DNA of 64,000 nt from Jeotgalibacillus soli. Lineage in GTDB: Bacteria; Bacillota; Bacilli; Bacillales; Jeotgalibacillaceae. The notes under the pieces are model-generated. The model saw only the letters and a list, made by a program, of their open reading frames with translations, made no database searches and was not told where the DNA came from. Location of the stretch: assembly GCF_000829435.1 (NCBI RefSeq), contig NZ_JXRP01000018.1, positions 1-64,000 on the forward strand. Reading direction: 5' to 3'. The number at the start of each line of letters is the position of its first letter. The stretch's first letter is position 1. The translations under genes were made by a program, and so were the position numbers. This document shows positions 45,479-57,797 of this stretch, in pieces.

Positions 45479-46378
45479 GTGAGTGAGCAATTAATCTTTT
45501 TAGATGGTGAGTATGTCTCTAAAGAAAATGCGGTCATTTCAGTATATGACCACGGCTTTTTATACGGAGATGGAGTTTTTGAAGGTATTAGAGCTTATAA
45601 TGGAAATGTGTTTAGACTCGAAGAACATTTAGTACGGTTGTATGATTCAGCAAAATCAATTTTGCTTGATGTTCCTTACACGAAAGAGGAAATGGCTGAT
45701 ATTGTTGTTGAAACGCTGCGTCGAAACAATTTAACAGATGCATATATTCGATTAGTTGTCTCACGCGGAGTAGGCAATTTGGGTTTGGATCCGTTTACAT
45801 GTAAGCGTCCAAGCGTAATTATAATTGCTGAGGCCCTGTCATTGTTTCCAAAAGAGCTGTATGACAGCGGAATTGAAATTGTTACAGTAGCAAGCAGAAG
45901 AAACCGTTCGGATGTGCTTAGCCCGAAAGTAAAATCACTAAACTATTTAAATAACATCTTAGTGAAAATTGAAGCTGGATTGGCAGGCGTTCCGGAAGCA
46001 CTGATGCTGAACGACCAAGGGTATGTTGCAGAAGGTTCTGCAGATAACGTCTTTATAATCCGTGACAATAAAATATTAACTCCTCCTGGCTATGTAGGAG
46101 CTTTAGAAGGCATTACCCGAAACGCGATTATCGAAGTAGCTAAAGAAAAGGGTTATGACATGCAGGAGGCTGTTTTCACAAGACATGATGTGTACGTTGC
46201 CGATGAAGTGTTTTTAACCGGTACGGCTGCAGAAGTTATTGCTGTAGTTAAGGTAGATGGACGTATTATAGGTGATGGAAAACCAGGTTCAGTAACACAA
46301 GAGCTGCTGCAGTCATTTAGAATGCTTGTCCAAGAAGATGGAGTGAAAGTATTTGATACGAAGCTAAATGCTGGATGA
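45479..46378 (+). CDS. ilvE: Branched-chain amino acid aminotransferase
   Basis: 299 residues of the fold-type IV PLP family. The N-terminal motif is YDHGFLYGDGVFEGIRAY, the PLP lysine is in SPKVKSLNYLNN, and EGITRNAII follows. It carries out the last step of Ile, Val and Leu synthesis; sequence alone does not fully exclude a related fold-IV transaminase, but its position before ilvB favours IlvE. GTG 45479 follows GGAAGGAGTG. It has its own promoter and is separated by 750 bp of leader and regulatory DNA from ilvB. Confidence 0.88.
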   Translation: MSEQLIFLDGEYVSKENAVISVYDHGFLYGDGVFEGIRAYNGNVFRLEEHLVRLYDSAKSILLDVPYTKEEMADIVVETLRRNNLTDAYIRLVVSRGVGNLGLDPFTCKRPSVIIIAEALSLFPKELYDSGIEIVTVASRRNRSDVLSPKVKSLNYLNNILVKIEAGLAGVPEALMLNDQGYVAEGSADNVFIIRDNKILTPPGYVGALEGITRNAIIEVAKEKGYDMQEAVFTRHDVYVADEVFLTGTAAEVIAVVKVDGRIIGDGKPGSVTQELLQSFRMLVQEDGVKVFDTKLNAG

Positions 46379-46780
46379 GAAAGAAGAATGAACGAATAAT
46401 AAACAGTTAATCTGCAAGTAAAATCTAACGCCGTCTAATGGTAAGCCATTGTCACTTTAAAAAGAAAAGTGGGGGCTTAACGACCTAGACGATGCTAATA
46501 CACGATCTGATCGAGATTGTTCACGCTCTGTTAAGAAATTTTCACAAATGTTTAACTGAAAATTCAATTAAGTAATAAGGGATTAAGGAAGAGCATATAG
46601 TCAATCGGTGAGATATAAAATACTTTAGCCGAACAAAAATGCAAGGTATCATATCATGTTAATCACCATTTTGTTTGAATGAATAAAAGTTGATTTTCAA
46701 ACTTTATCTTTTCTTCCTTATTTTAAAGAATAAACATCTGACATTGTCAATTCATACAGATGAATATTTATCTGTATTGA
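46379..46780 (+). promoter_or_regulatory. ilvE-ilvB gap: upstream regulatory region of the ilv-leu operon
   Basis: No gene is present. AAGCC...CACTTT and AAAGTG..GGCTT (about 46443-46479) could form a hairpin after ilvE. AATTTTCACAAATGT (46537-46551) agrees with the CodY consensus AATTTTCWGAAAATT at 12 of 15 positions. A weak promoter, TTGTCA (46745) with a TTTATC-like -10, stands just before the T-box leader. Confidence 0.4.
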
Positions 46781-47070
46781 TCGTTAAATCCATGATGAGG
46801 TAAAAGCTGAGGAATCCTACATTTACAGAGAGCCGGTATTGCTGGAAGCCGGTATTGTAGCCTTTAGCGACATCCCCTCGGAGTGGAGCACTGAACGTCA
46901 TTTCAATTAGGTGCTCCCGGGCGTAACTAGTTATGCCCGTTATCAGTGGACAGCTACGGCTGTTCTTGAGGCAGCTTGTTACGCTGCAAAGTAGGGTGGT
47001 ACCATGAAAAGTCTTTTCATCCCTATACAAAAGACATTCTTTTTGTATGGGCTGAAAAGGCTTTTTGTTG
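46781..47070 (+). promoter_or_regulatory. T-box leader of the ilvBHC-leuABCD operon
   Basis: The T-box core AGGGTGGTACC is at 46993-47003. Stem I is recognisable from AGAGAGCCGG...GCTGGAAGCCGG, with an upper helix CTACA/TGTAG (46817-46821 with 46856-46860) and a lower helix CTGAGG/CCTCGG (46807-46812 with 46876-46881). Between them GCGACATCC forms the specifier side, so ATC (isoleucine, 46872-46874) is the likely codon. CATCCC (47018-47023) can pair with the T-box as antiterminator or join the terminator at 47007-47066. Uncharged tRNA should promote read-through into ilvB. Confidence 0.9.
47007..47068 (+). terminator. T-box regulated terminator
   Basis: AAAAG.CTTTTCA.CCC.ATACAAAA pairs with TTTTTGTATGGG.TGAAAAG.CTTTTT across GACATTC; the T run overlaps the right arm. 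Confidence 0.9.
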
Positions 47071-47135
47071 TTTTGAAATCGAAGCGATCCAGTCAATAGG
47101 ACTTTAGCAGGTAATAGATAAGGAGGCTCTGCATT

Positions 47136-48881
47136 ATGAGTGTGAAAATTAAGCAAGAAGATGCTGAAAAAATGAGTGGAGAGGTCGTATCAACAAAAAT
47201 TCAAGGATCAGATATTTTTATTCAATCTTTAAAAAATGAAGGTGTAGAAATTATATTCGGGTATCCCGGAGGTGCTGTTCTCCCCATTTATGATGCGCTG
47301 TATAAGAATCCGATCCCTCATATTTTAGCGAGACATGAACAAGGGGCGATTCATGCAGCAGAAGGCTACGCCAGAGTTTCAGGGAAAACAGGTGTGGTTA
47401 TTGCGACTTCAGGGCCTGGTGCAACAAATCTTGTAACAGGCATTGCTGATGCTATGATGGATTCTTTGCCTTTGGTCATATTTACAGGTCAAGTGGCAAG
47501 TGCAGTGATCGGGACAGACGCTTTCCAAGAAGCAGACATAGTAGGGATCACTCAGCCAATTACAAAGCATAATTATCAAGTTAAAAAGCTGGAAGATTTA
47601 CCTAGAATCATTCACGAAGCATTTCACATCGCATCAACTGGGCGTCCTGGTCCAGTACTAGTGGATATCCCGAAAAATATAGCAACAGAATTTTACAAAG
47701 CAGAGGATATAAAAGAAACGGAAATTCATTTGCCTGGTTATCAGCCAACAACGTCGCCGAATTTTCTTCAAATTCAAAAGGTTGGTCAAGCGTTGCAAAA
47801 ATCAAAAAAGCCGCTTATTTTAGCGGGGGCTGGAATTCTTCACGGAAAAGCAACAAAGGAGTTTGTTGAACTGGTTAATAAAATCGGAATTCCAGTTACA
47901 AATACACTTTTAGGTCTAGGGTGTATTCCTGGTAATCACCCTAATTTCTTAGGAATGGCAGGGATGCACGGTACTTATGCAGCAAATATGGCAATATGCG
48001 AAGCGGATTTATTGATTAATATTGGTGCAAGATTTGATGACCGTTTAACCGGTAATTTAGAACACTTTGCACCAAATGCAATGGTTGTACACATTGATAT
48101 TGATCCTGCTGAGATTGGGAAAAACGTACCTACAGATATTCCGATCGTAGCAGATTCCAAGGAAGCGATTCAGGCATTGCTAAAACTTGAAATGGAAGCA
48201 TTGAATATTCAGCCGTGGGTTAGTTATCTGCAAGAATTGAGTGAAGAATATCCTCTTCAATATCATGAACATGCAGACTCAGATAAAATGCTTCCACAAA
48301 AAGTTATAGAGCTTATTCACAAACATACAAAAGGTGATGCAGTTGTCACAACAGATGTGGGACAGCATCAAATGTGGGCAGCTCAATATTATTCCCTTAA
48401 CAATGCTGATCATTGGGTGACCTCTGGAGGATTAGGGACAATGGGATTCGGTTTTCCTTCAGCAATTGGAGCTCAAATTGCCAAGCCTGATGCGACGGTT
48501 GTAGCTATAACGGGTGACGGGGGCTTTCAAATGACTTTACAGGAATTGTCACTTCTTCAAGAGAGTCAGTTGCCTGTTAAGATTATCATTTTAAACAATC
48601 AATGCTTAGGAATGGTTAGGCAATGGCAGGAAACATTTTATGAAGAACGATATTCACAGTCTTTAATGCCTAAGCAGCCTGATTTTGTCAAACTTGCTGA
48701 GGCATATGAAATTGATGGGTACAAGGTTGAAACATACGAAGAAGCAGAAAAGGTTTTTGCTGAAGTGTTATCGTTAAACAAGCCTGTACTTATCGATTGC
48801 CGAGTAGAACAAATGGAGAATGTCTATCCGATGGTAGCACCGGGTAAGGGCCTTCATGAAATGATAGGGGTGAAAGGATGA
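47136..48881 (+). CDS. ilvB: Acetolactate synthase, large (catalytic) subunit
   Basis: 581 residues with the three ThDP-enzyme domains: the catalytic glutamate region [26 protein letters not shown], and the cofactor motif GDGGFQM with downstream [11 protein letters not shown]. It condenses pyruvate to acetolactate or with 2-oxobutyrate to acetohydroxybutyrate. It is the first gene after the T-box. AAGGAGG precedes the ATG. Its stop overlaps the ilvH start (ATGA), giving translational coupling. Confidence 0.95.
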   Translation: MSVKIKQEDAEKMSGEVVSTKIQGSDIFIQSLKNEGVEIIFGYPGGAVLPIYDALYKNPIPHILARHEQGAIHAAEGYARVSGKTGVVIATSGPGATNLVTGIADAMMDSLPLVIFTGQVASAVIGTDAFQEADIVGITQPITKHNYQVKKLEDLPRIIHEAFHIASTGRPGPVLVDIPKNIATEFYKAEDIKETEIHLPGYQPTTSPNFLQIQKVGQALQKSKKPLILAGAGILHGKATKEFVELVNKIGIPVTNTLLGLGCIPGNHPNFLGMAGMHGTYAANMAICEADLLINIGARFDDRLTGNLEHFAPNAMVVHIDIDPAEIGKNVPTDIPIVADSKEAIQALLKLEMEALNIQPWVSYLQELSEEYPLQYHEHADSDKMLPQKVIELIHKHTKGDAVVTTDVGQHQMWAAQYYSLNNADHWVTSGGLGTMGFGFPSAIGAQIAKPDATVVAITGDGGFQMTLQELSLLQESQLPVKIIILNNQCLGMVRQWQETFYEERYSQSLMPKQPDFVKLAEAYEIDGYKVETYEEAEKVFAEVLSLNKPVLIDCRVEQMENVYPMVAPGKGLHEMIGVKG

Positions 48882-49393
48882 AACGAGTCATCACGACAAC
48901 GGTCATAAACCAAAGTGGTGTGCTGAATAGAGTGACCGGGCTTTTGATGAAGCGCCAATTTAACATTGAAAGTATTACAGTAGGCCACACTGAACAGCAT
49001 GGGATTTCCAAAATGACATTTGTTGTCCATGTAGAGGACGAACGAAAGCTTGAGCAGCTGTTAAAGCAGCTTCAAAAGCAGATTGATGTTCTTAAAGTGA
49101 CAGATATCACAGACAAATCAATTGTTATAAGAGAATTAGCTCTCATTAAGGTAATCTCTCCGCCGGGAGTTAGAAATGAAATAAATAGCATTATTGAACC
49201 TTTCAGGGCAACGATTATTGATATGAGTAAAAATGTTATTACAGTTCAAGTAACAGGTGACCCTGAAAAAATTGAAGCATTTATTGACCTGTTAAAACCT
49301 TATGGAATTAAGGAATTAACAAGGACTGGGGTTACTGCCTTTGTTCGAGAAAATCAGAAAGCAACAGCACCACAGCTTTCGATTTTACAATAA
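48878..49393 (+). CDS. ilvH: Acetolactate synthase, small regulatory subunit
   Basis: 171 residues: N-terminal ACT domain ([28 protein letters not shown]) and the C-terminal domain typical of IlvH. It confers valine feedback inhibition and raises activity of the large subunit. The ATG overlaps the ilvB stop by four bases, with AAAGG upstream inside ilvB. Confidence 0.94.
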   Translation: MKRVITTTVINQSGVLNRVTGLLMKRQFNIESITVGHTEQHGISKMTFVVHVEDERKLEQLLKQLQKQIDVLKVTDITDKSIVIRELALIKVISPPGVRNEINSIIEPFRATIIDMSKNVITVQVTGDPEKIEAFIDLLKPYGIKELTRTGVTAFVRENQKATAPQLSILQ

Positions 49394-49417
49394 AAATACT
49401 AAAAAACGCGAAAATAA

Positions 49418-51995
<2,578 letters not shown>

Positions 51996-52014
51996 CAACG
52001 AGGGGGAAAGAACC

Positions 52015-53115
52015 ATGGAAAAAACAATTGCAGTATTACCAGGTGATGGTATAGGTAAAGAAGTCACAGAGTCAGCGTTAAAGGTATTACAGGCAATAGG
52101 CAGAAGATATAATCACCGTTACCATGTTAATACTGGACTAATTGGAGGAGATGCGATTGACCAAAAAGGTCATCCTCTCCCTCAAGACACCATTGATCTG
52201 TGTGAAAATAGTGATGCCATTTTACTTGGTGCTGTAGGCGGACTAAAATGGGATCAAAACCCCTCCCACTTAAGACCGGAAAAAGGACTTTTAGCAATCC
52301 GGAAGCATTTTGATCTTTTTGCGAATCTCCGTCCAGTCAAGGCGATTCCAGGTATAATCTCTGCTTCTCCACTAAAAGAGGATGTCGTGAAAAGCGTTGA
52401 TATGATGATCGTTCGTGAGTTAACAGGTGGACTTTATTTTGGGGAACCAAAACGAAAAACGGATAATGGTGCTGTTGATACCCTTGTTTATTCTCGAGAG
52501 GAAATCGAGCGTATTGTTGAAAAGGCTTTTGAGCTTGCAAGATTAAGAAGAGGCAAAGTAACCTCTGTTGATAAAGCGAATGTACTAGAATCAAGTAAGC
52601 TTTGGCGAGAGGTTGTTGAACAAAAAAAATTGAAGTATCCAGACGTAGAGCTTGATCATTTACTTGTAGATGCTGCGGCAATGAAGCTGATCACAAATCC
52701 ATCTATGTTCGATGTAGTGGTAACGGAAAATTTATTTGGTGACATTTTAAGTGATGAAGCCTCTGTAATTACAGGATCATTAGGTATGCTTCCTTCCGCC
52801 AGTATTCGTGCAGACGGATTTGGTCTTTATGAGCCTGTACATGGATCAGCTCCTGATATTGCAGGTAAAGGACTAGCTAATCCGGCAGCAGCCATACTTT
52901 CAGTAGCTATGATGTTAAAGTATTCATTTGGGATGGAAACAGAAGCCTCATCTATTGAAGAAGCTGTCTTTAGTGTATATGAAGATGGATATTGTACGAG
53001 TGATATGAAGCAGGACGGATACCGGGTACTGTCAACAAGCGAATTTACTGAAAAAGTAATTGAAGAGCTGGAACGTGAGTCGGTGTCTGACCACATTTTG
53101 TCAGCCTACGTGTGA
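52015..53115 (+). CDS. leuB: 3-isopropylmalate dehydrogenase
   Basis: 366 residues of the isocitrate/isopropylmalate dehydrogenase family: VLPGDGIGKEV at the N-terminus, RELTGGLYFGEPKR, DKANVLESSKLWREV, and the NAD site PVHGSAPDIAGKG. It oxidises and decarboxylates 3-isopropylmalate. The ATG at 52015 follows GAGGGGG; the open frame extends back into leuA but has no better start. Confidence 0.95.
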   Translation: MEKTIAVLPGDGIGKEVTESALKVLQAIGRRYNHRYHVNTGLIGGDAIDQKGHPLPQDTIDLCENSDAILLGAVGGLKWDQNPSHLRPEKGLLAIRKHFDLFANLRPVKAIPGIISASPLKEDVVKSVDMMIVRELTGGLYFGEPKRKTDNGAVDTLVYSREEIERIVEKAFELARLRRGKVTSVDKANVLESSKLWREVVEQKKLKYPDVELDHLLVDAAAMKLITNPSMFDVVVTENLFGDILSDEASVITGSLGMLPSASIRADGFGLYEPVHGSAPDIAGKGLANPAAAILSVAMMLKYSFGMETEASSIEEAVFSVYEDGYCTSDMKQDGYRVLSTSEFTEKVIEELERESVSDHILSAYV

Positions 53116-53130
53116 TAAGGAGGTTAAAGA

Positions 53131-54540
53131 ATGTCAAAAACGATTATCGAGAAGATTTGGGAACAGCATATAGTATACGAAGAAAAGGGAAAGCCGGATC
53201 TGCTTTATATTGATCTTCATTTACTTCACGAGGTTACGTCTCCACAAGCATTTGAGGGGCTGCGAATAAATGGCAGGAAGGTTCGTCGACCAGATTTAAG
53301 CTTTGCTACGATGGATCACAATGTTCCAACAAGAAATCGGACGAATATTTCTGATCCTGTTTCAAGAAAGCAAATTAAAACACTTGCTGAAAACTGTCAG
53401 GAGTTTGGTGTTCCGCTTGCTCATATGGATCACCCGGATCAAGGGATTGTTCACGTTATTGGTCCTGAGCTCGGATTGACTCAGCCTGGAAAAACAATTG
53501 TATGCGGAGACAGCCATACATCAACACACGGTGCATTTGGGGCACTGGCTTTTGGTATCGGCACGAGCGAGGTTGAGCACGTATTATCAACACAGACGCT
53601 TTGGCAATCAAAACCGAAAACAATGGAAATTAAAATAGTTGGTGAGCTAGGCTATGGCGTTACATCGAAGGACGTTATTTTAGCGATAATTGCAAAATTC
53701 GGTGTAGATGTTGGGACAGGTCATATTGTTGAATATACCGGTGAAGCGATTCGTAATTTCTCAATGGAAGAAAGAATGACGATTTGTAATATGTCAATTG
53801 AAGCTGGAGCTAGAGCTGGTTTAATTAGCCCCGATCAAAAAACGGTCGATTATTTAAAAGGTCGCGCACATGTTCCGGATGGAGAAGAGTTTGAAAAGCT
53901 AGCAGAAAAATGGACATCGTTTGCATCAGATGAAGATGCAGTGTATGATAAAATGCTTGAAATTCACACATCTGAAATTGAACCTTACGTTACATGGGGA
54001 ACGAATCCTTCTATGGGTTCCGGAATCACTAAAAGCGTACCATATGCAAAAGACTTGGCAGGTCAATCAGAGAAAGAAGAACTAAAGCAGGCATTAACGT
54101 ATATGGATCTTGAAGAAGGCATGCCGCTGACATCCATTGAAATTCAGCATGTATTTATTGGCTCATGTACGAACTCCAGAATTAGTGATTTACGTGCTGC
54201 TGCTTCTGTGGTGGAAGGAAGAAAGGTTCACGACAGGGTAACAGCAATCGTAGTTCCAGGTTCACGGTCTGTAAAAGCAAAAGCTGAGGCTGAGGGATTA
54301 GATAAGGTGTTTATTGAGGCCGGCTTTGAATGGCGTGAATCAGGCTGCAGTATGTGTCTTGCTATGAATGAGGATGTGGTACCAGCTGGTGAGCGCTGTG
54401 CATCGACGTCTAATCGGAATTTTGAAGGCAGACAAGGTGCAGGGGCAAGAACGCATCTTGTGAGTCCTGTAATGGCTGCTGCTGCTGCAGTGGAAGGCAG
54501 ATTTGTTGATGTTAGAAATATGCTGCCGGTATGTGTTTAA
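53131..54540 (+). CDS. leuC: 3-isopropylmalate dehydratase, large subunit
   Basis: 469 residues of the aconitase family with the [4Fe-4S] cysteines in [10 protein letters not shown] and [22 protein letters not shown] for substrate contacts and [10 protein letters not shown] near the C-terminus. It isomerises 2- to 3-isopropylmalate with LeuD. AAGGAGG stands before the ATG; it begins 15 bases after leuB. Confidence 0.96.
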   Translation: MSKTIIEKIWEQHIVYEEKGKPDLLYIDLHLLHEVTSPQAFEGLRINGRKVRRPDLSFATMDHNVPTRNRTNISDPVSRKQIKTLAENCQEFGVPLAHMDHPDQGIVHVIGPELGLTQPGKTIVCGDSHTSTHGAFGALAFGIGTSEVEHVLSTQTLWQSKPKTMEIKIVGELGYGVTSKDVILAIIAKFGVDVGTGHIVEYTGEAIRNFSMEERMTICNMSIEAGARAGLISPDQKTVDYLKGRAHVPDGEEFEKLAEKWTSFASDEDAVYDKMLEIHTSEIEPYVTWGTNPSMGSGITKSVPYAKDLAGQSEKEELKQALTYMDLEEGMPLTSIEIQHVFIGSCTNSRISDLRAAASVVEGRKVHDRVTAIVVPGSRSVKAKAEAEGLDKVFIEAGFEWRESGCSMCLAMNEDVVPAGERCASTSNRNFEGRQGAGARTHLVSPVMAAAAAVEGRFVDVRNMLPVCV

Positions 54541-54564
54541 TTTTAATCAGAACGGAGGAGTAGG

Positions 54565-55149
54565 ATGGAACCAATAAACATAGTGACAAGCGTACTTAGT
54601 CCTCTTGATCGAATTAATGTTGATACGGATCAGATTATTCCCAAACAATTTCTAAAAAGAATTGAACGGACAGGATTTGGAAAATATCTTTTCTATGGCT
54701 GGCGTTTCAAAGAGGATGGAACGGAAAACCCATCCTTTGTATTAAATAATCCTATATTTAAAGGTTCTACAATATTGGTGGCAAACGACAATTTTGGATG
54801 CGGTTCATCAAGAGAACATGCACCTTGGGCATTGATGGATTTTGGGTTTAAAGTAATCATTGCACCAAGCTTTGCAGACATTTTTTATAATAACTGTGTA
54901 AAGAATGGGGTCTTGCCAGTCAGATTATCTGAAAAAGCAGTTGAGCAATTACTGAATGCAGGGAAAAATGAAGCGTATGAACTGACTGTTCATCTTGAAG
55001 AACAAATCGTTAAAGGCCAAAAAGGAGAATCTTACTCATTTGATATTGATCCTTATTGGAAACAGATGCTCTTGAATGGATGGGACGAGATCGCTCTGAC
55101 AATACAATATGATCAATATATTGAGGCTTATGAAAAAAGCAGTACGTAA
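54565..55149 (+). CDS. leuD: 3-isopropylmalate dehydratase, small subunit
   Basis: 194 residues of the swivelling-domain family: NVDTDQIIPKQFLKRI near the start and the diagnostic FGCGSSREHAPWAL. It pairs with LeuC 24 bp upstream and ends the operon before a strong terminator. CGGAGGAG precedes the ATG. Confidence 0.96.
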   Translation: MEPINIVTSVLSPLDRINVDTDQIIPKQFLKRIERTGFGKYLFYGWRFKEDGTENPSFVLNNPIFKGSTILVANDNFGCGSSREHAPWALMDFGFKVIIAPSFADIFYNNCVKNGVLPVRLSEKAVEQLLNAGKNEAYELTVHLEEQIVKGQKGESYSFDIDPYWKQMLLNGWDEIALTIQYDQYIEAYEKSST

Positions 55150-55227
55150 AGTTGTAATATGATTTTGGGGATTTGGCATAACGAGAGGATGATCCGTTTG
55201 GGAATTCCTATAATACATGCAAAATTG

Positions 55228-55272
55228 AAAAGATACGGGATGCAGTAATCTGCTGCATCCCGTATCTTTTGT
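55228..55272 (+). terminator. Terminator of the ilv-leu operon
   Basis: AAAAGATACGGGATGCA and TGCATCCCGTATCTTTT pair perfectly across nine bases. Confidence 0.92.
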
Positions 55273-55285
55273 ATTTAATTGGTTT

Positions 55286-55726
55286 TTATGTGTTGTGTTG
55301 ATGTTTAACCAACCATATATATAGCGGTGGCAATGTGAAAAAATAAATTAAATGTCCGGAGGTCCATAATAAAAAAGCAGGAAAATCATCTATCTCAGGA
55401 ACTTCTTTAATGGAAAGTATCGATAAAGGGAAAAATAAAAAAATGGTCGGTAACGTTAGAATAAGTGCAAATAACCATTGTTTTTTGCCTGTATTGTGAA
55501 AAAAGTTTAAGCTATAAACATATAAAATACCAATAATGATAGAGACGATTAAATGAAAGAAGAATTCAATCCACTCTGGAAAGCTAACACTTCCCAATAA
55601 AGGAATAAAATCAATGTTTAGTAATAAGGTATACACCTTGATGCCGGTAAGCATCTCCATTACTTTTAAATAAAATCCTAGAACAATACCTGACCAAACA
55701 CCGATCCATAAGCCCTTTAGCAGCAC
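55286..55726 (-). CDS. Four-helix membrane protein of unknown function
   Basis: 146 residues with about four hydrophobic helices (GLWIGVWSGIVLGFYLKVM, FFFHLIVSIIIGILYVYSL, WLFALILTLPTIFLFFPLS, LIYFFTLPPLYIWLV). I do not recognise it with confidence; the layout recalls small Bacillus membrane proteins such as YqhR. The GTG start shares its G with the TAG stop of ylaI (TAGTG), so the two are translationally coupled. In B. subtilis ylaI is followed by other genes, so this one is a local difference. Confidence 0.65.
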   Translation of the reverse strand: MLLKGLWIGVWSGIVLGFYLKVMEMLTGIKVYTLLLNIDFIPLLGSVSFPEWIEFFFHLIVSIIIGILYVYSLNFFHNTGKKQWLFALILTLPTIFLFFPLSILSIKEVPEIDDFPAFLLWTSGHLIYFFTLPPLYIWLVKHQHNT

Positions 55727-55929
55727 TAAAAATCGTCCTCAATTTCCTGTGAACTTTTGTAAAATTTAAAATTGCCGGTTGCAATTCTCTTTTTTGTTTT
55801 TTCTTCAATACGGCTATTGCATTCGTCGCACAAATAGGTATGGATGGGACGATTTCGCAATTTTTTTGCTAATGGACTGAAATCATCGATCGTTTCAATT
55901 TTATCGCAAATAAAGCATTTTACTCTCAT
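55726..55929 (-). CDS. ylaI: Zinc-ribbon-like protein YlaI (DUF2197)
   Basis: 67 residues with two CxxC pairs (VKCFICDKIE and YLCDECNSRI) that should bind zinc, and the conserved LRNRPIHTYLC segment of B. subtilis YlaI. The function is unknown. ATAGGAGGAATAG precedes the ATG. It heads a two-gene minus-strand unit with the membrane protein. Confidence 0.86.
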   Translation of the reverse strand: MRVKCFICDKIETIDDFSPLAKKLRNRPIHTYLCDECNSRIEEKTKKRIATGNFKFYKSSQEIEDDF

Positions 55930-56101
55930 GGTCTATTCCTCCTATAGCAGCATAATCCAATTTTTATATCCTTAGTATAGCATGGCAGGTCAGTGTGCGT
56001 GATAAAGGATGGGATAGTTATTTGGATGATAAAGAGTATAGTGGAAAAGGAAGTGTAAAACGAGTGGTGGTATTGTATAATGCTACCAAAAATGATGTTT
56101 T

Positions 56102-56566
56102 ATGGAAAATCTAGTTAACGACCGGTTGACCCCGGCATTTTATGAGGAACTGCTTCATGAACAGTTTGTACTGTTATCCACTATTGATTTTGAAACAGGA
56201 GGTTCTAATGTTAGTGCAATCTCATGGGTTCACTCAAAAGATGAGAAAATAATCCTGTTAGCAGTGGATTACCGATCGAGAATTATTAAAAATATAAAAA
56301 AGCAGCCATTGGCTACATTAACAATTATTACACATGAAATGACTTTTTCTATCAGCGGAACAGCCAAGGCCAGGGTGACAGCACAATCAACAGGAGATGA
56401 GCCAATAAAGTTATCAATTATAGAGCTTTCTATTAATGAAGTGTGTGATGTGATGTTTTATGGCTCGAAAATCATTGCAGAGCCTCAATACAATAAAACA
56501 CACGATCAAAATGCAGCCGAAAAGCTCGATAATCTGGTTATGCAGGAATTAAAAAAATACGAATAG
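56102..56566 (+). CDS. ylaL: Pyridoxamine 5'-phosphate oxidase-like flavin-binding protein YlaL
   Basis: 154 residues with a split-barrel fold pattern (FVLLSTIDFETGGSNVSAISW, SRIIKNIKKQPLATLTII), matching B. subtilis YlaL. It probably binds FMN or a related cofactor; the reaction is unknown. A TATAAT at 56075 lies only about 20 bp upstream and no Shine-Dalgarno sequence is clear, so the mRNA may be nearly leaderless or the start may be mis-set. The stop codon lies in a 17-bp terminator stem. Confidence 0.78.
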   Translation: MENLVNDRLTPAFYEELLHEQFVLLSTIDFETGGSNVSAISWVHSKDEKIILLAVDYRSRIIKNIKKQPLATLTIITHEMTFSISGTAKARVTAQSTGDEPIKLSIIELSINEVCDVMFYGSKIIAEPQYNKTHDQNAAEKLDNLVMQELKKYE

Positions 56567-56597
56567 CAATCATTGTATACGATGATTGCTATTCGTA
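56556..56597 (-). terminator. Terminator between ylaL and the convergent gene
   Basis: ATACGAATAGCAATCAT and its perfect complement across eight bases. On the minus strand it is followed by six T residues, which are the AAAAAA codons of ylaL on the other strand. Confidence 0.82.
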
Positions 56598-56608
56598 TAG
56601 GAAAAAAC

Positions 56609-57106
56609 CTATAAAACAGTAAACCGCTGTACATTTTTTATTGGATCATTTCGGTTGGATCCATCTTTAAATAGTATATGAATGGGTCCGTCCTCATTTA
56701 GAGGCTTTCCTTCTTTAGAAAAAGCAAGAATAAACGTTTTGGATTCCTCTAATGAAAAAGTAAACTCTTGGTCTTTTGTTGTAATCAAAAGCTTTGAGGC
56801 TTCTTCTTTTGGATTTGTATTTTCAATGAATGGCTTAAGTGGAATCCCAAATGTCCCATTTAAGATCTTTTGCTTTTCGAATTTTTTTTCTGTTTTTAAG
56901 GTTGGCGGAAAAGCAGCTCCTTCTTGGATTTCTCTGGACCAATGAGCAGAAACTTTTTTTGTATATTCCTCAAGTTCATTGATCTCTGTTCGTTCCTCTT
57001 CAAAGTATGTAAGTAAATCCACCTTTCGATCATCAAAAATCCATACCCCTGGATCGACCGTTATAGGATATTCTACAAGCCCAATTAATGGAATGGTATC
57101 ATTCAT
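56609..57106 (-). CDS. Hypothetical protein (165 aa)
   Basis: 165 residues, soluble, acidic at the start (DDRKVDLLTYFEEERTEINELEEY) and lysine-rich in the middle. The N-terminal LVEYPITVDPGVWIFDDRKVD and the late EDGPIHILFKDGSNRNDPI suggest a beta-rich fold that packs around short strands. I do not recognise the family. AAGGGGGC precedes the ATG. It is monocistronic, divergent from ylaN and convergent with ylaL. Confidence 0.7.
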   Translation of the reverse strand: MNDTIPLIGLVEYPITVDPGVWIFDDRKVDLLTYFEEERTEINELEEYTKKVSAHWSREIQEGAAFPPTLKTEKKFEKQKILNGTFGIPLKPFIENTNPKEEASKLLITTKDQEFTFSLEESKTFILAFSKEGKPLNEDGPIHILFKDGSNRNDPIKNVQRFTVL

Positions 57107-57404
57107 TTCTATGCCCCCTTACTTTCTATCTAACAAAAGTATACAACTGTTCATAAACGAAGTCACATGAAATCGCTTTATCGTAATCTAACTTTATTAT
57201 TTGACTGATATATGATCTGCATATCCTTTAAAGAAAAAATAAATATTAAATATGCAGATTCCATCTATTGCTGTACTTGATTTTTCATTATTAAACCGCT
57301 ACACTTTATAGAAACGACTATTGTTTTATAAATCAAATTATATGATCAATTTGAACGTTCAATAGATAAATTTCCATCTTTTAGTATGGAGTGGGGGGAT
57401 CAAT

Positions 57405-57686
57405 GTGACATCTAAAATCAAAGTAGATCATCGAGAAAAAGCCTATGAGCTTTTGCGCAAAGATGCGGAAAAGATCGCTCAGCTAATAAAAGTCCAAATG
57501 GATAACTTAACGATGCCCCAGTGTCCGCTTTATGAAGAGGTATTAGATACGCAAATGTTTGGTTTATCTCGTGAAATTGAGTTTGCTGTGAGGCTTGGGC
57601 TTGTGGATGAAATTGATGGAAAAACACTTATGGATTCGTTGGAAAGAGAACTTTCCATGCTTCATGAGGCATTCACAAACAAATAA
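57405..57686 (+). CDS. ylaN: UPF0358 protein YlaN
   Basis: 93 residues, helical, with the invariant core [25 protein letters not shown] split around residues 40-65, as in B. subtilis YlaN. There YlaN is needed under iron limitation and has been reported to bind Fur and relieve repression. The GTG start follows GAGTGGGGGG. The 298-bp gap upstream is AT-rich without clear signals. A T-tailed hairpin follows. Confidence 0.9.
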   Translation: MTSKIKVDHREKAYELLRKDAEKIAQLIKVQMDNLTMPQCPLYEEVLDTQMFGLSREIEFAVRLGLVDEIDGKTLMDSLERELSMLHEAFTNK

Positions 57687-57696
57687 GATCATACCG

Positions 57697-57732
57697 CTCA
57701 AACAATACGATGTGATTGTTTGGGTTTTTTTG
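57697..57732 (+). terminator. Terminator after ylaN
   Basis: CTCAAACAAT and ATTGTTTGGG pair across ACGATGTG, followed by TTTTTTT. Confidence 0.78.
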
Positions 57733-57797
57733 TAAATTTAAGAAATGCAGGAAATGATCATTGTATATCGAATTTTTCATAATTGGAGCTGATAGTA

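Noticed and set aside
46752-47156. 134-codon minus-strand frame opposite the ilvB leader
   Set aside because: It is fully explained as the complement of the T-box structure and ends in ilvB.
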